Positions 32,763-41,753 of a stretch of 64,000 nucleotides of DNA are shown here, one piece after another. The stretch is from positions 372,001 through 436,000 of the forward strand of contig JAHEXI010000001.1 of assembly GCA_023252195.1 (NCBI GenBank), given 5' to 3'. The stretch's first letter is position 1, and each line of letters starts with the position of its first letter. The notes under the pieces were generated by a model. That model did not search any database. It was not told where the DNA came from and saw nothing but the letters and a program-made list of their open reading frames with translations. Made by a program: the position numbers and the translations under genes. Source of the DNA: Pseudonocardiales bacterium (GTDB lineage: Bacteria > Actinomycetota > Actinomycetes > Mycobacteriales > Pseudonocardiaceae).

Positions 32763-33458
32763 ATGTCCAGCACCGGTCCGCAACGACCCGGAGCCGGCGA
32801 CAGGGATGCCAACGACAGGGATGCTGGCGCCGGCCGAGCCGCGTTGCAGCCGCGGGCCCGGGCGACTCGGCTGGCGATCATGACCGCTGCCGCCGAGCAT
32901 TTCGGTCGCAACGGGTACCACGCAACCTCTTTGGACAGCGTGCTGGCCGACAGCGGCGGAACCAAGGGCGCGCTGTACTTTCACTTCGCCTCTAAGGAGG
33001 CGCTTGCGCGGGCGGTTATCGCTGAGATGGTGCAGCGATGGGCAGACCTTCGCGGGCAGGTCAGCCACCCCGGGCTGGACCCGCTTGAGGCGCTGTTGGC
33101 GCTGGTCGACGAGGTGATCAGGCGACTGATCGAAGATCCGATCGCTCGTGGTGGTACGCGGTTGCTCAATGATCTGCCGAGGAGCGCTCAAGACGCCGGC
33201 GGGCACTACGGCTGCGGCGAACGCGACGCTGCGGCTTTGTTGGCCGAGGCCGCACAAGCCGGCCTGCTCCGGGAAGGGATCGACCCCGCATTGGTCGCCC
33301 GGCAGATCGTCGCACTGGTTACCGGCCACCGGCAGATCTGCGATGCCGTGGAGGACCGCCACAGCCTGCGGCAGCGGATTGATGAGGCTTGGACGTTCCT
33401 GCTCCCGACGATCGCCACCGACGCATGGTTGGCGTCTTGGCGGGCCGCACGCCCTTGA
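32763..33458 (+). CDS. TetR-family regulator, gamma-butyrolactone-receptor-like
   Basis: DNA-binding repressor of 231 residues. The helix-turn-helix is in RLAIMTAAAEHFGRNGYHAT, then TKGALYFHFASKEALARAV, which is nearly the ArpA/ScbR consensus. The C-terminal ligand domain is helical, with tryptophans near the end as in that subfamily. ATG 32763 was preferred; the first 35 residues (rich in G, R and D) look disordered. It is divergent from crcB across the operator-like repeat, so it may repress itself and perhaps the fluoride channel genes. No butyrolactone synthase is present in the window. Confidence 0.88.
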   Translation: MSSTGPQRPGAGDRDANDRDAGAGRAALQPRARATRLAIMTAAAEHFGRNGYHATSLDSVLADSGGTKGALYFHFASKEALARAVIAEMVQRWADLRGQVSHPGLDPLEALLALVDEVIRRLIEDPIARGGTRLLNDLPRSAQDAGGHYGCGERDAAALLAEAAQAGLLREGIDPALVARQIVALVTGHRQICDAVEDRHSLRQRIDEAWTFLLPTIATDAWLASWRAARP

Positions 33459-33719
33459 TTGGCCCGACGTGGTATTTCCGGGTGTGTCGCGGCGTGTTGT
33501 GGAACAGTTTGCGGTAAGAATTGCCCGGAATTACTTACGCTGATTAATGAGGGCCCCGGCGTCACGGGGGCAACGCGACGCCGGGGCCGTAAACCCGATC
33601 CGCCCGGGCGCGGTCGGACAGATCGGGGGTTCATTGCGGCAGGGTTGGTCGACCTGGGATCGGCGAAGCCGACCCGTGGGACCGTCGCCGGAAACGGCGA
33701 TCACCCGGGTGTCGCGAGA
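33459..33719. other. Structured intergenic region between converging genes
   Basis: No gene. The first hairpin, GGCCCCGGCGTC (33552-33563) with its complement at 33577-33588, is a likely terminator of the TetR gene. Further stems follow: CCCGATC/GATCGGG (33594-33627) and, near 33650-33720, a hairpin TCGCCG-GAAA-CGGCGA with a GNRA loop. A structured RNA is possible, but I could not match it to a known class. Confidence 0.5.
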
Positions 33720-34562
33720 TCAGTCTGGTGATGTGGAGGGCTGCTCGGCGGCTGACCGTGGAAGGTCGCTGCCACTGAGATACCCCAGGCGATGCGTCGA
33801 GGCCATCCCTGCGTTCGTCCCGCTTTCGGTCGCCGCAAGGTCAGGCGAACCCTTGGTGCCGCCACCGCCTGAAGCGCTGCCGATCATGCATGACGCGGTG
33901 GAGCTGTCCGGTGGACTGGTGGGAATCGGCGATGCCGGGTCCCTGCCGAGGGCTAGCACGTCTGAGGCTAACGCTGTATCACGGGGATTCGCAGCGGGGG
34001 CGCAGGCTGGAGCATGAGGTGGGGCGTGGGCCGCCACAGCAGGCGCGGAGGTGGCCGCTGGCGTCGTCGCGGACGCTGGCCGAACGACGGGCGCAGTTCG
34101 TGGGACCGCCGCGAGTTCGTGGGCCGGCTGCTGCGACCGGATACCGGCGCTGTGCTGGGTGGGCGCGGACATCGGCCGGGATACCGTGGTGAGGACCTGG
34201 GTCAGGGGTCGGGGCACAGCGACAGCGCGCACGACCGGTTTTAGAACATCGACCGGCTGGACGGACAGCCGTGGTACCGAGGCGTGGGACAGCACGCTGT
34301 GCATAGCGGACGCGACCATGGGCGGCAGGCCGGCCTGAGTGCCGGACCCACCATCAGATGATGCGGCAATGTCAACCGGATCGCTGGCCAGCTGGCCCAA
34401 GCCGACGCCTGGCTGTCCTAGATTCTCATTGGCGTGGCCGACACCTGAGCCCAGCAGCCATCCGGCGATGACGAGGCCGGCGAGTACGACGAACCGCAAT
34501 AGCGCGCGCATCACCCCGCGGGGCGCGTACCTCGCGCCACCTGCATCGGGGATGGTCGCCAC
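33720..34562 (-). CDS. Secreted alanine/proline-rich hypothetical protein
   Basis: From GTG 34562 (AGGGGG five bases upstream) the 280-residue protein starts with a basic N-terminus (YAPRGVMRALLR) and one hydrophobic segment FVVLAGLVIAGWLLG, then GHANENLG, which looks like a signal peptide cleavage zone. The rest is low-complexity, rich in Ala, Pro, Ser and Thr, without a recognised domain. It may be a wall-associated or surface protein. Function unknown. Confidence 0.65.
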   Translation of the reverse strand: MATIPDAGGARYAPRGVMRALLRFVVLAGLVIAGWLLGSGVGHANENLGQPGVGLGQLASDPVDIAASSDGGSGTQAGLPPMVASAMHSVLSHASVPRLSVQPVDVLKPVVRAVAVPRPLTQVLTTVSRPMSAPTQHSAGIRSQQPAHELAAVPRTAPVVRPASATTPAATSAPAVAAHAPPHAPACAPAANPRDTALASDVLALGRDPASPIPTSPPDSSTASCMIGSASGGGGTKGSPDLAATESGTNAGMASTHRLGYLSGSDLPRSAAEQPSTSPD

Positions 34563-34656
34563 CGGTTCCCCCTCGACCCTTCCGTCCAATCCGGCCTGGC
34601 CCGGACAGTAGTGACCTCACACTACACGCTGTGACCGATTAACGTAATCTCCGTAG

Positions 34657-35844
34657 TCATTGATCGGAGGGTTGTAGCCGAGCAATCGCTTCGTCGAGTA
34701 CCTCGTCGCGTTTGCAGAACGCGAAGCGCACCAGATGCCGCCACTGCGCGGGGTCATCGACGAAGACCTGTACGGGTATCGCCACCACACCGGTGCGGGT
34801 CGGTAGATCGCGGCAGAACTCGACTCCGTCGCAATAGCCCAGCGGCCGGATGTCAGCGCAGATGAAGTAGGTCCCTTCCGAGCGGAGCACACCGAATCCC
34901 GCTGCACGCAGCCCTGCGGCCAGCCGGCGCTGTTTGTCCTGCAACGCCGCTCGATGCTCCGCCACCCAGCCATGTTCGGCGCGCAGCGCGTGGGCCACGG
35001 CCGGCTGCAATGGCGCTCCCGCGACGAAGGTCAGGAACTGCTTGACCGCTCGTACCGCTTCCACCAGGTGCGCGGGCCCGCACACCCAGCCGATCTTCCA
35101 GCCGGTGACGCTGAACGTCTTGCCTGCACTGGAGACGGACAGGGTGCGCTGGGCCATCCCGGGGAACGTGGCGATCGGTAGGTGCGGCGCTCCATCGAAA
35201 ACCAGGTGCTCATACACCTCGTCGGTGATCACCAGTAGATCGTGCTCAACCGCTAGCGCAGCCAGCGCCGCGAGCTCGCAACGGCGCAACACTGTGCCGG
35301 TGGGGTTGTGCGGGCTGTTGAGGAGCAGCGCTTTGGTAGCCGGCGTGATGGCGCTGGCCAGCGCGTCGAGATCCAGCGTGAACCGGTCCCCGTCGGGTAC
35401 CAGCGGCACGCACCGCCGGGTCGCGCCGGCCAGCGCCACCGCGGCGGGGTAGGAGTCGTAGTAAGGCTCGATGAGTAGCACCTCATCGCCGTGGCCGACC
35501 AGGGCGAGCAGCGCAGCACTGATTGCCTCGGTGGCGCCGACGGTCACCAGCACCTCGGTATCCGGATCGTGCACCAGGCCGTAGCAGGCCGTCCGCTGCT
35601 CGGCGACGGCGTTGCGCAATTCAGGGATCCCCGACCCGGGTGGGTACTGATTGTGTCCGCTTGTGATGGCCGATCGAGCAACCTCGAGCATGCCGGCTGG
35701 GCCGTCGGTGTCCGGGAAGCCCTGACCGAGGTTCACCGCGCCGGTGCGCACCGCCAGCGCGGTCATCTCAGCGAAGATCGTTGAGCGCAACGGTTGCAGT
35801 CGGGGAACCAGTCCGTGATTTCGCGGGGATCGCACTCCTGTCAT
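34657..35844 (-). CDS. Class-I PLP aminotransferase (DapC-like)
   Basis: Fold-type I aminotransferase of 395 residues, closest in pattern to the actinobacterial DapC / kynurenine aminotransferase-like group. It contains NLGQGFPDTDGP, YPPGSGIPELRNAVA, the NSPHNPTG substrate loop, ITDEVYEHLVFDG and the PLP lysine in SSAGKTFSVTGWKIGW. DapC would make N-succinyl-diaminopimelate for lysine and cell-wall synthesis, but other keto acids are possible. ATG 35844 was chosen; an AGCAGG abuts it. It is divergent from the DUF445 gene. Confidence 0.9.
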   Translation of the reverse strand: MTGVRSPRNHGLVPRLQPLRSTIFAEMTALAVRTGAVNLGQGFPDTDGPAGMLEVARSAITSGHNQYPPGSGIPELRNAVAEQRTACYGLVHDPDTEVLVTVGATEAISAALLALVGHGDEVLLIEPYYDSYPAAVALAGATRRCVPLVPDGDRFTLDLDALASAITPATKALLLNSPHNPTGTVLRRCELAALAALAVEHDLLVITDEVYEHLVFDGAPHLPIATFPGMAQRTLSVSSAGKTFSVTGWKIGWVCGPAHLVEAVRAVKQFLTFVAGAPLQPAVAHALRAEHGWVAEHRAALQDKQRRLAAGLRAAGFGVLRSEGTYFICADIRPLGYCDGVEFCRDLPTRTGVVAIPVQVFVDDPAQWRHLVRFAFCKRDEVLDEAIARLQPSDQ

Positions 35845-35882
35845 CCTGCTGTACGCCGACTCGGCGGGGCACAATCAGCAGA

Positions 35883-37133
35883 GTGGAGCTGACTCCCAAC
35901 GAGCAGGACAAGCAGCGCGCGCTGCGCCGGATGAAGGCGATCGCGCTGGCGTTCCTGCTGGGCGCCGCGGTGGTGTTCGTCGTCGCGCAGCTCAATGTCA
36001 ACGCCGGCCCGTGGGTGGGGTACGTGGCGGCGATGGCCGAGGCCGGCATGGTCGGCGCGCTGGCCGACTGGTTCGCCGTGACCGCGCTGTTCCGCCATCC
36101 GCTCGGGTTGCCGATCCCGCACACCGCGATCATCCCGAGCAAGAAGGACGCGCTGGGGGACAACCTCGGTGACTTCGTGGGTGCGAACTTCCTCGCCGAG
36201 TCGGTGGTGATCGACAAGTTGCGCCGGGTGGGCATCGGTGGGCGACTCGGTGGCTGGCTGGCGCAGCCTCTCAACGCCGAGCGCCTCACCGCGGAGCTTG
36301 CCACCGCAGTGCGTGCCGCGGTGACCGTGCTGCGCGATGAGGACGTTGCCGCAGTGCTGGAGAACGCTCTGGTGAAGCGCTTGATCGAGCAGCCGTGGGG
36401 ACCGCCATTGGGTCGATTACTCGGTCAGCTGCTCACCGACGGGGCGCACCACAAACTCGTCGACCTGCTCACCGAGCGGGCCTATGAGTGGGTGCGGGAC
36501 AACCACGGCGCGGTTTCGCGGGTGGTCAGCCAGCGCTTGCCGGGCTGGTCGCCGAGATTCGTCGACGGGCTGGTCGCCGACAAGCTCTACGGGGAGGTGC
36601 TGGCATTCGCCTGGGCGGTGCACAGCGATCCCGAACACGCCATGCGCAAGGCCGTCGACACCTTCTTGCTCGAGTTCGCCCATGACCTGCGCACGGACCC
36701 GGCGACGATCGAGCGGGCCGAGGCGGTCAAGCTCCAGGTGCTTGCCCACCCAGAGGTTCAGATTCTGTTCGGTTCGGCCTGGGGCACCGCGAAGAAGATG
36801 CTCCTCGACGCCGCCGAGGACAAGTCGTCGGAGCTGCGCCGTCGGGTGCGCGACGGGCTGGTTGCGCTCGGTGGGCGGCTGAGTGAGGACGCGGAGCTGA
36901 GGTCGAAGGTGGACAACTGGCTGCAGGGGGTAGCCAGTTACGTGGTGGCCAACTACCGCGGTGAGATCATCACGCTGATCACCGACACGGTGCAGCGCTG
37001 GGATGCCGAGGAGACCTCCCGCAAGGTCGAGCTGCAGGTGGGCCGGGATCTCCAGTTCATCCGGATCAACGGCACCGTGGTCGGGGCGCTGGCCGGCCTG
37101 GCGATCCACACGGTCGCCCAATTCCTCATGTAA
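35883..37133 (+). CDS. DUF445 family membrane protein
   Basis: A 416-residue protein of the DUF445 (YjiN/YheB-like) family. It has an N-terminal transmembrane pair (IALAFLLGAAVVFVVAQL and VGYVAAMAEAGMVGALADW), the diagnostic DWFAVTALFRHPLGLPIPHTA segment (split here as DWFAVTALFRHP and LGLPIPHTA), a long helical cytoplasmic or periplasmic part and a C-terminal helix (GTVVGALAGLAIHTVAQFL). GTG 35883 gives the usual start. The family is implicated in envelope processes in some bacteria, but its role is not defined. Confidence 0.9.
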   Translation: MELTPNEQDKQRALRRMKAIALAFLLGAAVVFVVAQLNVNAGPWVGYVAAMAEAGMVGALADWFAVTALFRHPLGLPIPHTAIIPSKKDALGDNLGDFVGANFLAESVVIDKLRRVGIGGRLGGWLAQPLNAERLTAELATAVRAAVTVLRDEDVAAVLENALVKRLIEQPWGPPLGRLLGQLLTDGAHHKLVDLLTERAYEWVRDNHGAVSRVVSQRLPGWSPRFVDGLVADKLYGEVLAFAWAVHSDPEHAMRKAVDTFLLEFAHDLRTDPATIERAEAVKLQVLAHPEVQILFGSAWGTAKKMLLDAAEDKSSELRRRVRDGLVALGGRLSEDAELRSKVDNWLQGVASYVVANYRGEIITLITDTVQRWDAEETSRKVELQVGRDLQFIRINGTVVGALAGLAIHTVAQFLM

Positions 37134-37179
37134 CCTGCCACGCCCGCCACGTCGGCCGTTGTCTGCGTATCCTAGGCGG

Positions 37180-37476
37180 GTGCTGCTGCAGTCGTTGGAT
37201 CTCTGGGTCTTTCAGATCCTGTACTGGCTCGCGGTTCCGGTCGGGCTCTTCGCGTTCATCCACGCTGCGCTCCAGCGGGCCGATGCCTATACCGCAACCG
37301 ACAAGCTGACCAAGCCGGCCTGGCTGGGCATCACCGGCGCCGCCACGGCAGGTCTGTTCCTGTTCGCACCCTGGGGTAGCTTGCTGATGCTCTGGCTGAT
37401 CGCGCTGGTGGCGGTGCTGGTCTACATCGTCGACGTCAAACCCGCGGTGACCGAGGTGCAGCGCGGACAGCGCTGA
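37180..37476 (+). CDS. DUF2516 family small membrane protein
   Basis: A 98-residue protein with three hydrophobic helices (WVFQILYWLAVPVGLFAFIH, LGITGAATAGLFLFAPWG and LLMLWLIALVAVLVYIVDV) and the motif VDVKPAV near the end, as in DUF2516 proteins of mycobacteria and relatives. GTG 37180 has GGCGG just upstream. It follows the DUF445 gene by 46 bp. Function unknown. Confidence 0.85.
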   Translation: MLLQSLDLWVFQILYWLAVPVGLFAFIHAALQRADAYTATDKLTKPAWLGITGAATAGLFLFAPWGSLLMLWLIALVAVLVYIVDVKPAVTEVQRGQR

Positions 37477-37485
37477 TGATTCCCT

Positions 37486-37977
37486 CTAGGCGTGTGAGTT
37501 GCGCAGCCACTCCAGAGTGAACCGGTACTCGGACTCCATCAGCCCGGCGATGTTGTCGGTGATGATCTTCTCCACTGTTGCGCCGATCAGCGGCAGCCCG
37601 ACGTCGGCCGTCAGTCGCGCGCCGAGCACGCATCCGGCAGGGTCAGGCTCCAGGCGCATTATCCCGCTGATCGTTCCCGGCGCCCCGTCGACCACCGCGT
37701 GCACGCTGCCACCTGAGCTGTTCCAGGTCTCCGTACGGCGGATCGTCAGGCCGCTGGGCAGCATAGACCGCAGAAACGACGGCATCGCGTCCTCAGGAAC
37801 CGCCTGGTGCAGCACCACGGTAATGCCGCGCTCGTCGCGCTCCCAGGACACCAGTTCGCCGCGTGGCCCGCCCACCGTGCGGAGTTTGTCCCGCAGGTAT
37901 TGCTGGTCGGTGAGAACCTCCCGCATGCGCTCTGGCGACTCCGGGTACCGGTGCCGCAGCGCCAATTGGCTGGCCAT
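37486..37977 (-). CDS. DUF2505 family protein
   Basis: A 163-residue soluble protein of the DUF2505 family, which has an SRPBCC-like (ligand-binding) pattern. It starts MASQLALRHRYPESPERM and ends in the helix IGATVEKIITDNIAGLMESE. ATG 37977 fits the family start; the longer upstream frame overlaps murB and is a shadow. The gene is divergent from murB with a 25-bp gap, the arrangement also seen in mycobacteria. Function unknown. Confidence 0.88.
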   Translation of the reverse strand: MASQLALRHRYPESPERMREVLTDQQYLRDKLRTVGGPRGELVSWERDERGITVVLHQAVPEDAMPSFLRSMLPSGLTIRRTETWNSSGGSVHAVVDGAPGTISGIMRLEPDPAGCVLGARLTADVGLPLIGATVEKIITDNIAGLMESEYRFTLEWLRNSHA

Positions 37978-38002
37978 AATTCGGAGGCTACCGTGAGCGT
38001 CC

Positions 38003-39082
38003 GTGACGAGCCCCGCGCCGACGAGCCCTGCGCGCGATGCAGTTGACCTTTCCGCGTTCACCACCCTGCGGCTGGGTGGGCCGGCCCGCCGCTTCGTCGT
38101 GGCGAGCACGGAGCGGTCCTGCGTCGACGCCATCGGCGCCGCCGATGCCGCTGGTGAGCCGGTGCTACTACTGGCCGGCGGATCCAATCTCGTGATCGCT
38201 GACAATGGTTTCGACGGCACCGCCGTGCTGATGGCCACTACGGGCTTTGAGATCGATGGTGCCGGCATGTTGCATGCCGCCGCCGGGCAGGACTGGGACG
38301 CGGTGGTGGCGCGGACGGTGGCAGCCGGCTATGGAGGGTTGGAGTGCCTGTCTGGCATCCCCGGGTCGGTCGGTGCCACCCCGGTGCAGAACGTCGGCGC
38401 CTACGGGGTGGAGTTGTCCGATCTGCTGCATGAGGTGGATCTCTACGATCGCCGCCGCGGTGCCGTGCGCACTGTGCCTGCATCGGAATTGGCGCTGGGC
38501 TACCGGAGCAGCGCGCTGAAGAGCACCGATGCCGCCGTCGTGCTCACGATCCGGCTCAGGCTGTGCCGCGATGGGCTGTCCGCCCCGATCCGTTTCCCCG
38601 AACTGGCTCGCGCGCTCGATGTCGATCTCGGCGCCCGGGTACCCGCGGCGCTGGTCAGGGCTGCGGTGCTGAACCTACGTAGGGCTAAGGGAATGGTGCT
38701 TGATGCGGGCGACCACGACACCTGGTCGGCGGGATCCTTCTTTACCAACCCGTTGTTGGACGCTGGACAGGCTGCGGCGGTACTGGAGCGCATCCGAGCC
38801 CAGGTGGACCCGAATGTTGTGGTGCCGCAGTACCCGGGCGGCACTGGGCGGATCAAGCTGTCCGCTGCTTGGCTGATCGAACAGGCCGGATTCGCCCGCG
38901 GGCACCCCGGACCGGGCGGCCGGGTTGCGCTGTCGGGCAAGCACACGCTGGCGCTGACCAATCGCGGCGGCGCGGCTACCGAGGATCTACTCGTCCTCGC
39001 ACGAGAGATCCGAGACGGGGTGGCCGCCCACTTTGGAGTGGCCCTCACCCCCGAACCAGTATTGATCAACTGCAAGCTCTGA
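38003..39082 (+). CDS. murB: UDP-N-acetylenolpyruvoylglucosamine reductase
   Basis: FAD enzyme that reduces UDP-GlcNAc-enolpyruvate to UDP-MurNAc in peptidoglycan synthesis. The 359-residue product has the N-terminal FAD motif TLRLGGPARRF, LLAGGSNLVIADNGFDG, GLECLSGIPGSVGATPVQNVG (as GIPGSVGATPVQNVGAYG), the active-site arginine in GYRSSALK, the serine in SAGSFFTNP and the C-terminal glutamate in TPEPVLIN. This is the long actinobacterial type. GTG 38003 is assigned by homology; no clear ribosome site is present. Confidence 0.95.
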   Translation: MTSPAPTSPARDAVDLSAFTTLRLGGPARRFVVASTERSCVDAIGAADAAGEPVLLLAGGSNLVIADNGFDGTAVLMATTGFEIDGAGMLHAAAGQDWDAVVARTVAAGYGGLECLSGIPGSVGATPVQNVGAYGVELSDLLHEVDLYDRRRGAVRTVPASELALGYRSSALKSTDAAVVLTIRLRLCRDGLSAPIRFPELARALDVDLGARVPAALVRAAVLNLRRAKGMVLDAGDHDTWSAGSFFTNPLLDAGQAAAVLERIRAQVDPNVVVPQYPGGTGRIKLSAAWLIEQAGFARGHPGPGGRVALSGKHTLALTNRGGAATEDLLVLAREIRDGVAAHFGVALTPEPVLINCKL

Positions 39083-39109
39083 AGCCCTCGAAAGTGTCAG
39101 CCGCGGTAG

Positions 39110-39850
39110 TCAGGGATGCCGGTAGGAGCGCATCGCGGAATGCTGGTCGCGCGGCTTGACGACGATGAGGTCCAGGTTGACGTGGGACGGCCTGGTTACC
39201 GCGAAGGCGACCACTTCGGCGACGTCTTGGGCGGTCAGTGGGGTGAGCCCGGCGTAGACGTGGTCGGCCTGCTCGGCGTCGCCGCCGAAGCGCACCAGCG
39301 AGAACTCAGTCTCCACCATGCCGGGCGCGACCTCGACGAACCGCACCGGTTGCCCGAGGTGCTCGCCACGCAGTGTGCGGTGCACAGCCGCCTGCGCGTG
39401 CTTGGCGGAGGTGTAGCCGGAGCCGTTGTCGTAGGTCTCAAGCGCGGCGATCGAGGTCACCGTGACCAGCACACCATCCCCGGAAGCGATCAACTTCGGC
39501 AGCAGGGCCCTGGTCATCCGGAGCGTGCCGAGCACGTTGGCCTCCCACATCCAGCGCCACTGGTCTTCATCGGCCGCCACCGCCGGCTCAAAGCCCTTCG
39601 CGCCACCTGCGTTGTTCACCAGCACCCGCGCGGCGGGTATCGCCTCGGCGAAGGCGGCCACCGAGTCGGGATCCAGCACGTCAAGCACCATGGCGCTGCC
39701 GTCGATCTCGTCGGCGATCTGCTGGCACCGCTGCACCCGCCGCGCCCCGAGCACCACATGAAACCGCGCCGCTGCCAACGCCCGAGCCGTAGCCGCCCCA
39801 ATCCCGCTGCTAGCCCCAGTCACCACCGCGGTAGGTCGCTGTTCGCTCAC
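39110..39850 (-). CDS. Short-chain dehydrogenase/reductase
   Basis: NAD(P)-dependent oxidoreductase of 246 residues in the classical SDR family. It has the TGASSGIG dinucleotide loop at residues 13-20, the NNAGG strand, the catalytic serine in [10 protein letters not shown] and the YTSAK motif. The last part ([18 protein letters not shown]) matches the clade-of-unknown-substrate SDRs such as YdfG. GTG 39850 is just downstream of a 22-bp inverted repeat shared with the mshA promoter region. Confidence 0.92.
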   Translation of the reverse strand: MSEQRPTAVVTGASSGIGAATARALAAARFHVVLGARRVQRCQQIADEIDGSAMVLDVLDPDSVAAFAEAIPAARVLVNNAGGAKGFEPAVAADEDQWRWMWEANVLGTLRMTRALLPKLIASGDGVLVTVTSIAALETYDNGSGYTSAKHAQAAVHRTLRGEHLGQPVRFVEVAPGMVETEFSLVRFGGDAEQADHVYAGLTPLTAQDVAEVVAFAVTRPSHVNLDLIVVKPRDQHSAMRSYRHP

Positions 39851-39862
39851 ACCGCAACCCTC

Positions 39863-39924
39863 GCATCCAGCAGGCTCAGCGGGGTAAAGAGGGCATCGAT
39901 AGCCCCGCTGAGCCTGCTGGATGC
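39863..39924. repeat. 22-bp perfect inverted repeat between divergent genes
   Basis: Arms 39863-39884 (GCATCCAGCAGGCTCAGCGG plus GG) and 39903-39924 are exact reverse complements around an 18-base loop. Unlike the other long palindromes it lies between two gene starts (SDR and mshA), so it is not a terminator; it could be an operator, an attenuator or an inserted palindromic unit. Confidence 0.8.
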
Positions 39925-39961
39925 GCCAGCGCGCGGGGAGGACGGGCAAGATGGGTTCGTG

Positions 39962-41251
39962 ATGGGGCGGATAGGGGTGGTGTTGCGGCGGGTCGCGGTG
40001 CTTTCGGTGCATACGTCGCCGCTGGACGTGCCGGGCACCGGCGACGCCGGGGGGATGAACGTCTATATCGTTCAAACGGCAACCCGGATGGCCCGCCGTG
40101 GCGTCGAGGTGGAGATCTTCACCCGAGCCACGTCGTCGGGGCTGCCCCCGGTGGTGGAACTTGCTCCGGGTGTCACCGTGCGGCACATCATGGCCGGCCC
40201 ATACGAAGGTCTGGCAAAGAACGACCTACCGGCCCAGTTGTGCGCGTTCACCGCTGGGGTGTTGCGGGCCGAGGCGCGCCGCGAGCCGGGCTACTACGAC
40301 GTAGTCCACTCGCATTACTGGCTCTCCGGTCAGGTCGGTTGGTTGGCCCGGGACCGCTGGGGGGTGCCGCTGGTGCACAGCGCGCACACCCTGGCCAAAG
40401 TGAAGAACGCCGCGCTTGCCGAAGATGACATTCCGGAACCGCACACCCGGGTGATCGGTGAGCAGCAGGTTGTGGCCGAAGCTGACCGGCTGGTCGCGAA
40501 CACTCCAGCCGAGACTGCTCAGCTCGTCGAGCTCTACGGCGCCGACTCGGCTCGCACCGTCACCATCGCGCCAGGAGTCGACCTGGAGCTCTTCACGCCG
40601 GGGTCGCGGCAAGCCGCCCGGGCCGTGTTGGGCCTGCCGGCTGACGCCGTGGTGCTTGCCTTTGTCGGTCGCATCCAACCGCTGAAGGGACCAGACGTGC
40701 TGTTGCGCGCCGCGGCCGTGATGATGCGTCGGGATCCGGCGCTGCGTGACCGGTTGCGGGTGCTGGTGGTAGGCGGACCGTCGGGTAACGGGCTGGCCGA
40801 ACCCACCGTATTGCACCAGCTGGCAGTACGGCTCGGCATCTCCGAGCAGGTCGTGTTCGCTGCCCCGCAGGCAGGTTCCGGGCTGGTCGGGGTCTACCGG
40901 GCTGCCGATGTGGTGGCGGTACCGAGCTACAGCGAGTCGTTCGGCCTGGTGGCATTGGAGGCGCAGGCATGCGGGACCCCGGTGGTTGCCGCTGAGGTGG
41001 GTGGCCTGCCGGTGGCGGTGGCCGATGGGGTGTCGGGTCGGTTGGTGAGCAGTCACCAGCCGGTCGACTGGGCCGATGTGCTCTCTGCCGTCGCGCTGCA
41101 CCCGCAGCGGCGTGCGGAGCTCGCGACTGGTGCCGCCCGGCATGCCCGGCGGTTCTCCTGGGAGCGGACCACCGAGGCGCTGCTGCGCGTGTACGCCGAC
41201 GCGGCGGCCGTCTACCGGGCCGACGCGCTGCCCTGTGAGGTCGCGGTGTGA
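39962..41251 (+). CDS. mshA: D-inositol-3-phosphate glycosyltransferase (mycothiol synthesis)
   Basis: First committed enzyme of mycothiol synthesis; joins UDP-GlcNAc to inositol 3-phosphate. The GT4-family protein of 429 residues begins with [20 protein letters not shown] and [11 protein letters not shown], has [30 protein letters not shown], the [15 protein letters not shown] fold-switch strand and the donor site [23 protein letters not shown] 39962 is the family-like start, although GTG codons slightly upstream and downstream are possible. It heads the run mshA-ybjN-gpm as in mycobacteria. Confidence 0.95.
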   Translation: MGRIGVVLRRVAVLSVHTSPLDVPGTGDAGGMNVYIVQTATRMARRGVEVEIFTRATSSGLPPVVELAPGVTVRHIMAGPYEGLAKNDLPAQLCAFTAGVLRAEARREPGYYDVVHSHYWLSGQVGWLARDRWGVPLVHSAHTLAKVKNAALAEDDIPEPHTRVIGEQQVVAEADRLVANTPAETAQLVELYGADSARTVTIAPGVDLELFTPGSRQAARAVLGLPADAVVLAFVGRIQPLKGPDVLLRAAAVMMRRDPALRDRLRVLVVGGPSGNGLAEPTVLHQLAVRLGISEQVVFAAPQAGSGLVGVYRAADVVAVPSYSESFGLVALEAQACGTPVVAAEVGGLPVAVADGVSGRLVSSHQPVDWADVLSAVALHPQRRAELATGAARHARRFSWERTTEALLRVYADAAAVYRADALPCEVAV

Positions 41252-41264
41252 GGGAGGTAGCGGT

Positions 41265-41753
41265 GTGAGCGCTCCGGCTGAGCTGGATCAGGTCATCATC
41301 GGGGTACTCGACGGGTCCGGCCTCGAGCACGAACACCGCGGACCGGGCAGCTTCACCGTCACCTTGCCGGGTACCAAGAGACTGCGGACCACGTGCTGGG
41401 TGTTGGTCGGCAGGCATGGGGTCTTGGTGGAGGCATTCGTGTGTCGGCGTCCCGATGAGTCACATGAGGACGTCTATCGCTGGCTGCTGCACCGCAACAC
41501 CAGGCTCTACGGCGTGCACTACGCGCTGGACAAGGTCGGCGACATCTACCTCATCGGTCGGCTTGCTCATCATGCGCTGACAGCCGAGGAGTTGGACCGG
41601 GTGCTGGGTCAGGTGGTCGAGGCCGCTGATGGTGACTTCAACACCCTGCTGGAAATCGGGTTTGCCTCCTCGATCCGGCGTGAATGGGCCTGGCGGGTGG
41701 CCCGCGGCGAGTCTTTGAACAACCTCGCTGCCTTTGCACACCTGGTGCGTTGA
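41265..41753 (+). CDS. YbjN-domain protein
   Basis: A 162-residue soluble protein with the YbjN/type-III-chaperone-like fold, equivalent to mycobacterial Rv0487. Motifs include FVCRRPDESHEDVYRWLLHR and LARGE-type end RVARGESLNNLAAFAHLV (shown in part). GTG 41265 has GGGAGG six bases upstream and follows mshA by 13 bp, so the two are one transcription unit. YbjN proteins are thought to be regulators or chaperones; the precise role here is unknown. Confidence 0.88.
   Translation: MSAPAELDQVIIGVLDGSGLEHEHRGPGSFTVTLPGTKRLRTTCWVLVGRHGVLVEAFVCRRPDESHEDVYRWLLHRNTRLYGVHYALDKVGDIYLIGRLAHHALTAEELDRVLGQVVEAADGDFNTLLEIGFASSIRREWAWRVARGESLNNLAAFAHLVR

Noticed and set aside
33600-33640. A tRNA T-arm-like GGGGGTTCATTGCGG
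   Set aside because: It does not fit the GTTCRA consensus and no acceptor or anticodon arm can be folded around it.
33600-33725. A c-di-AMP, c-di-GMP or SAM riboswitch in the intergenic region at 33.6 kb
   Set aside because: Several stems are present but none of the conserved core sequences of these classes could be found, and the region lies between converging genes.
39116-39961. A plus-strand N-terminal extension of mshA running across the SDR gene
   Set aside because: The frame is open only because it is antisense to the high-GC SDR gene; MshA homologues begin near 39962.
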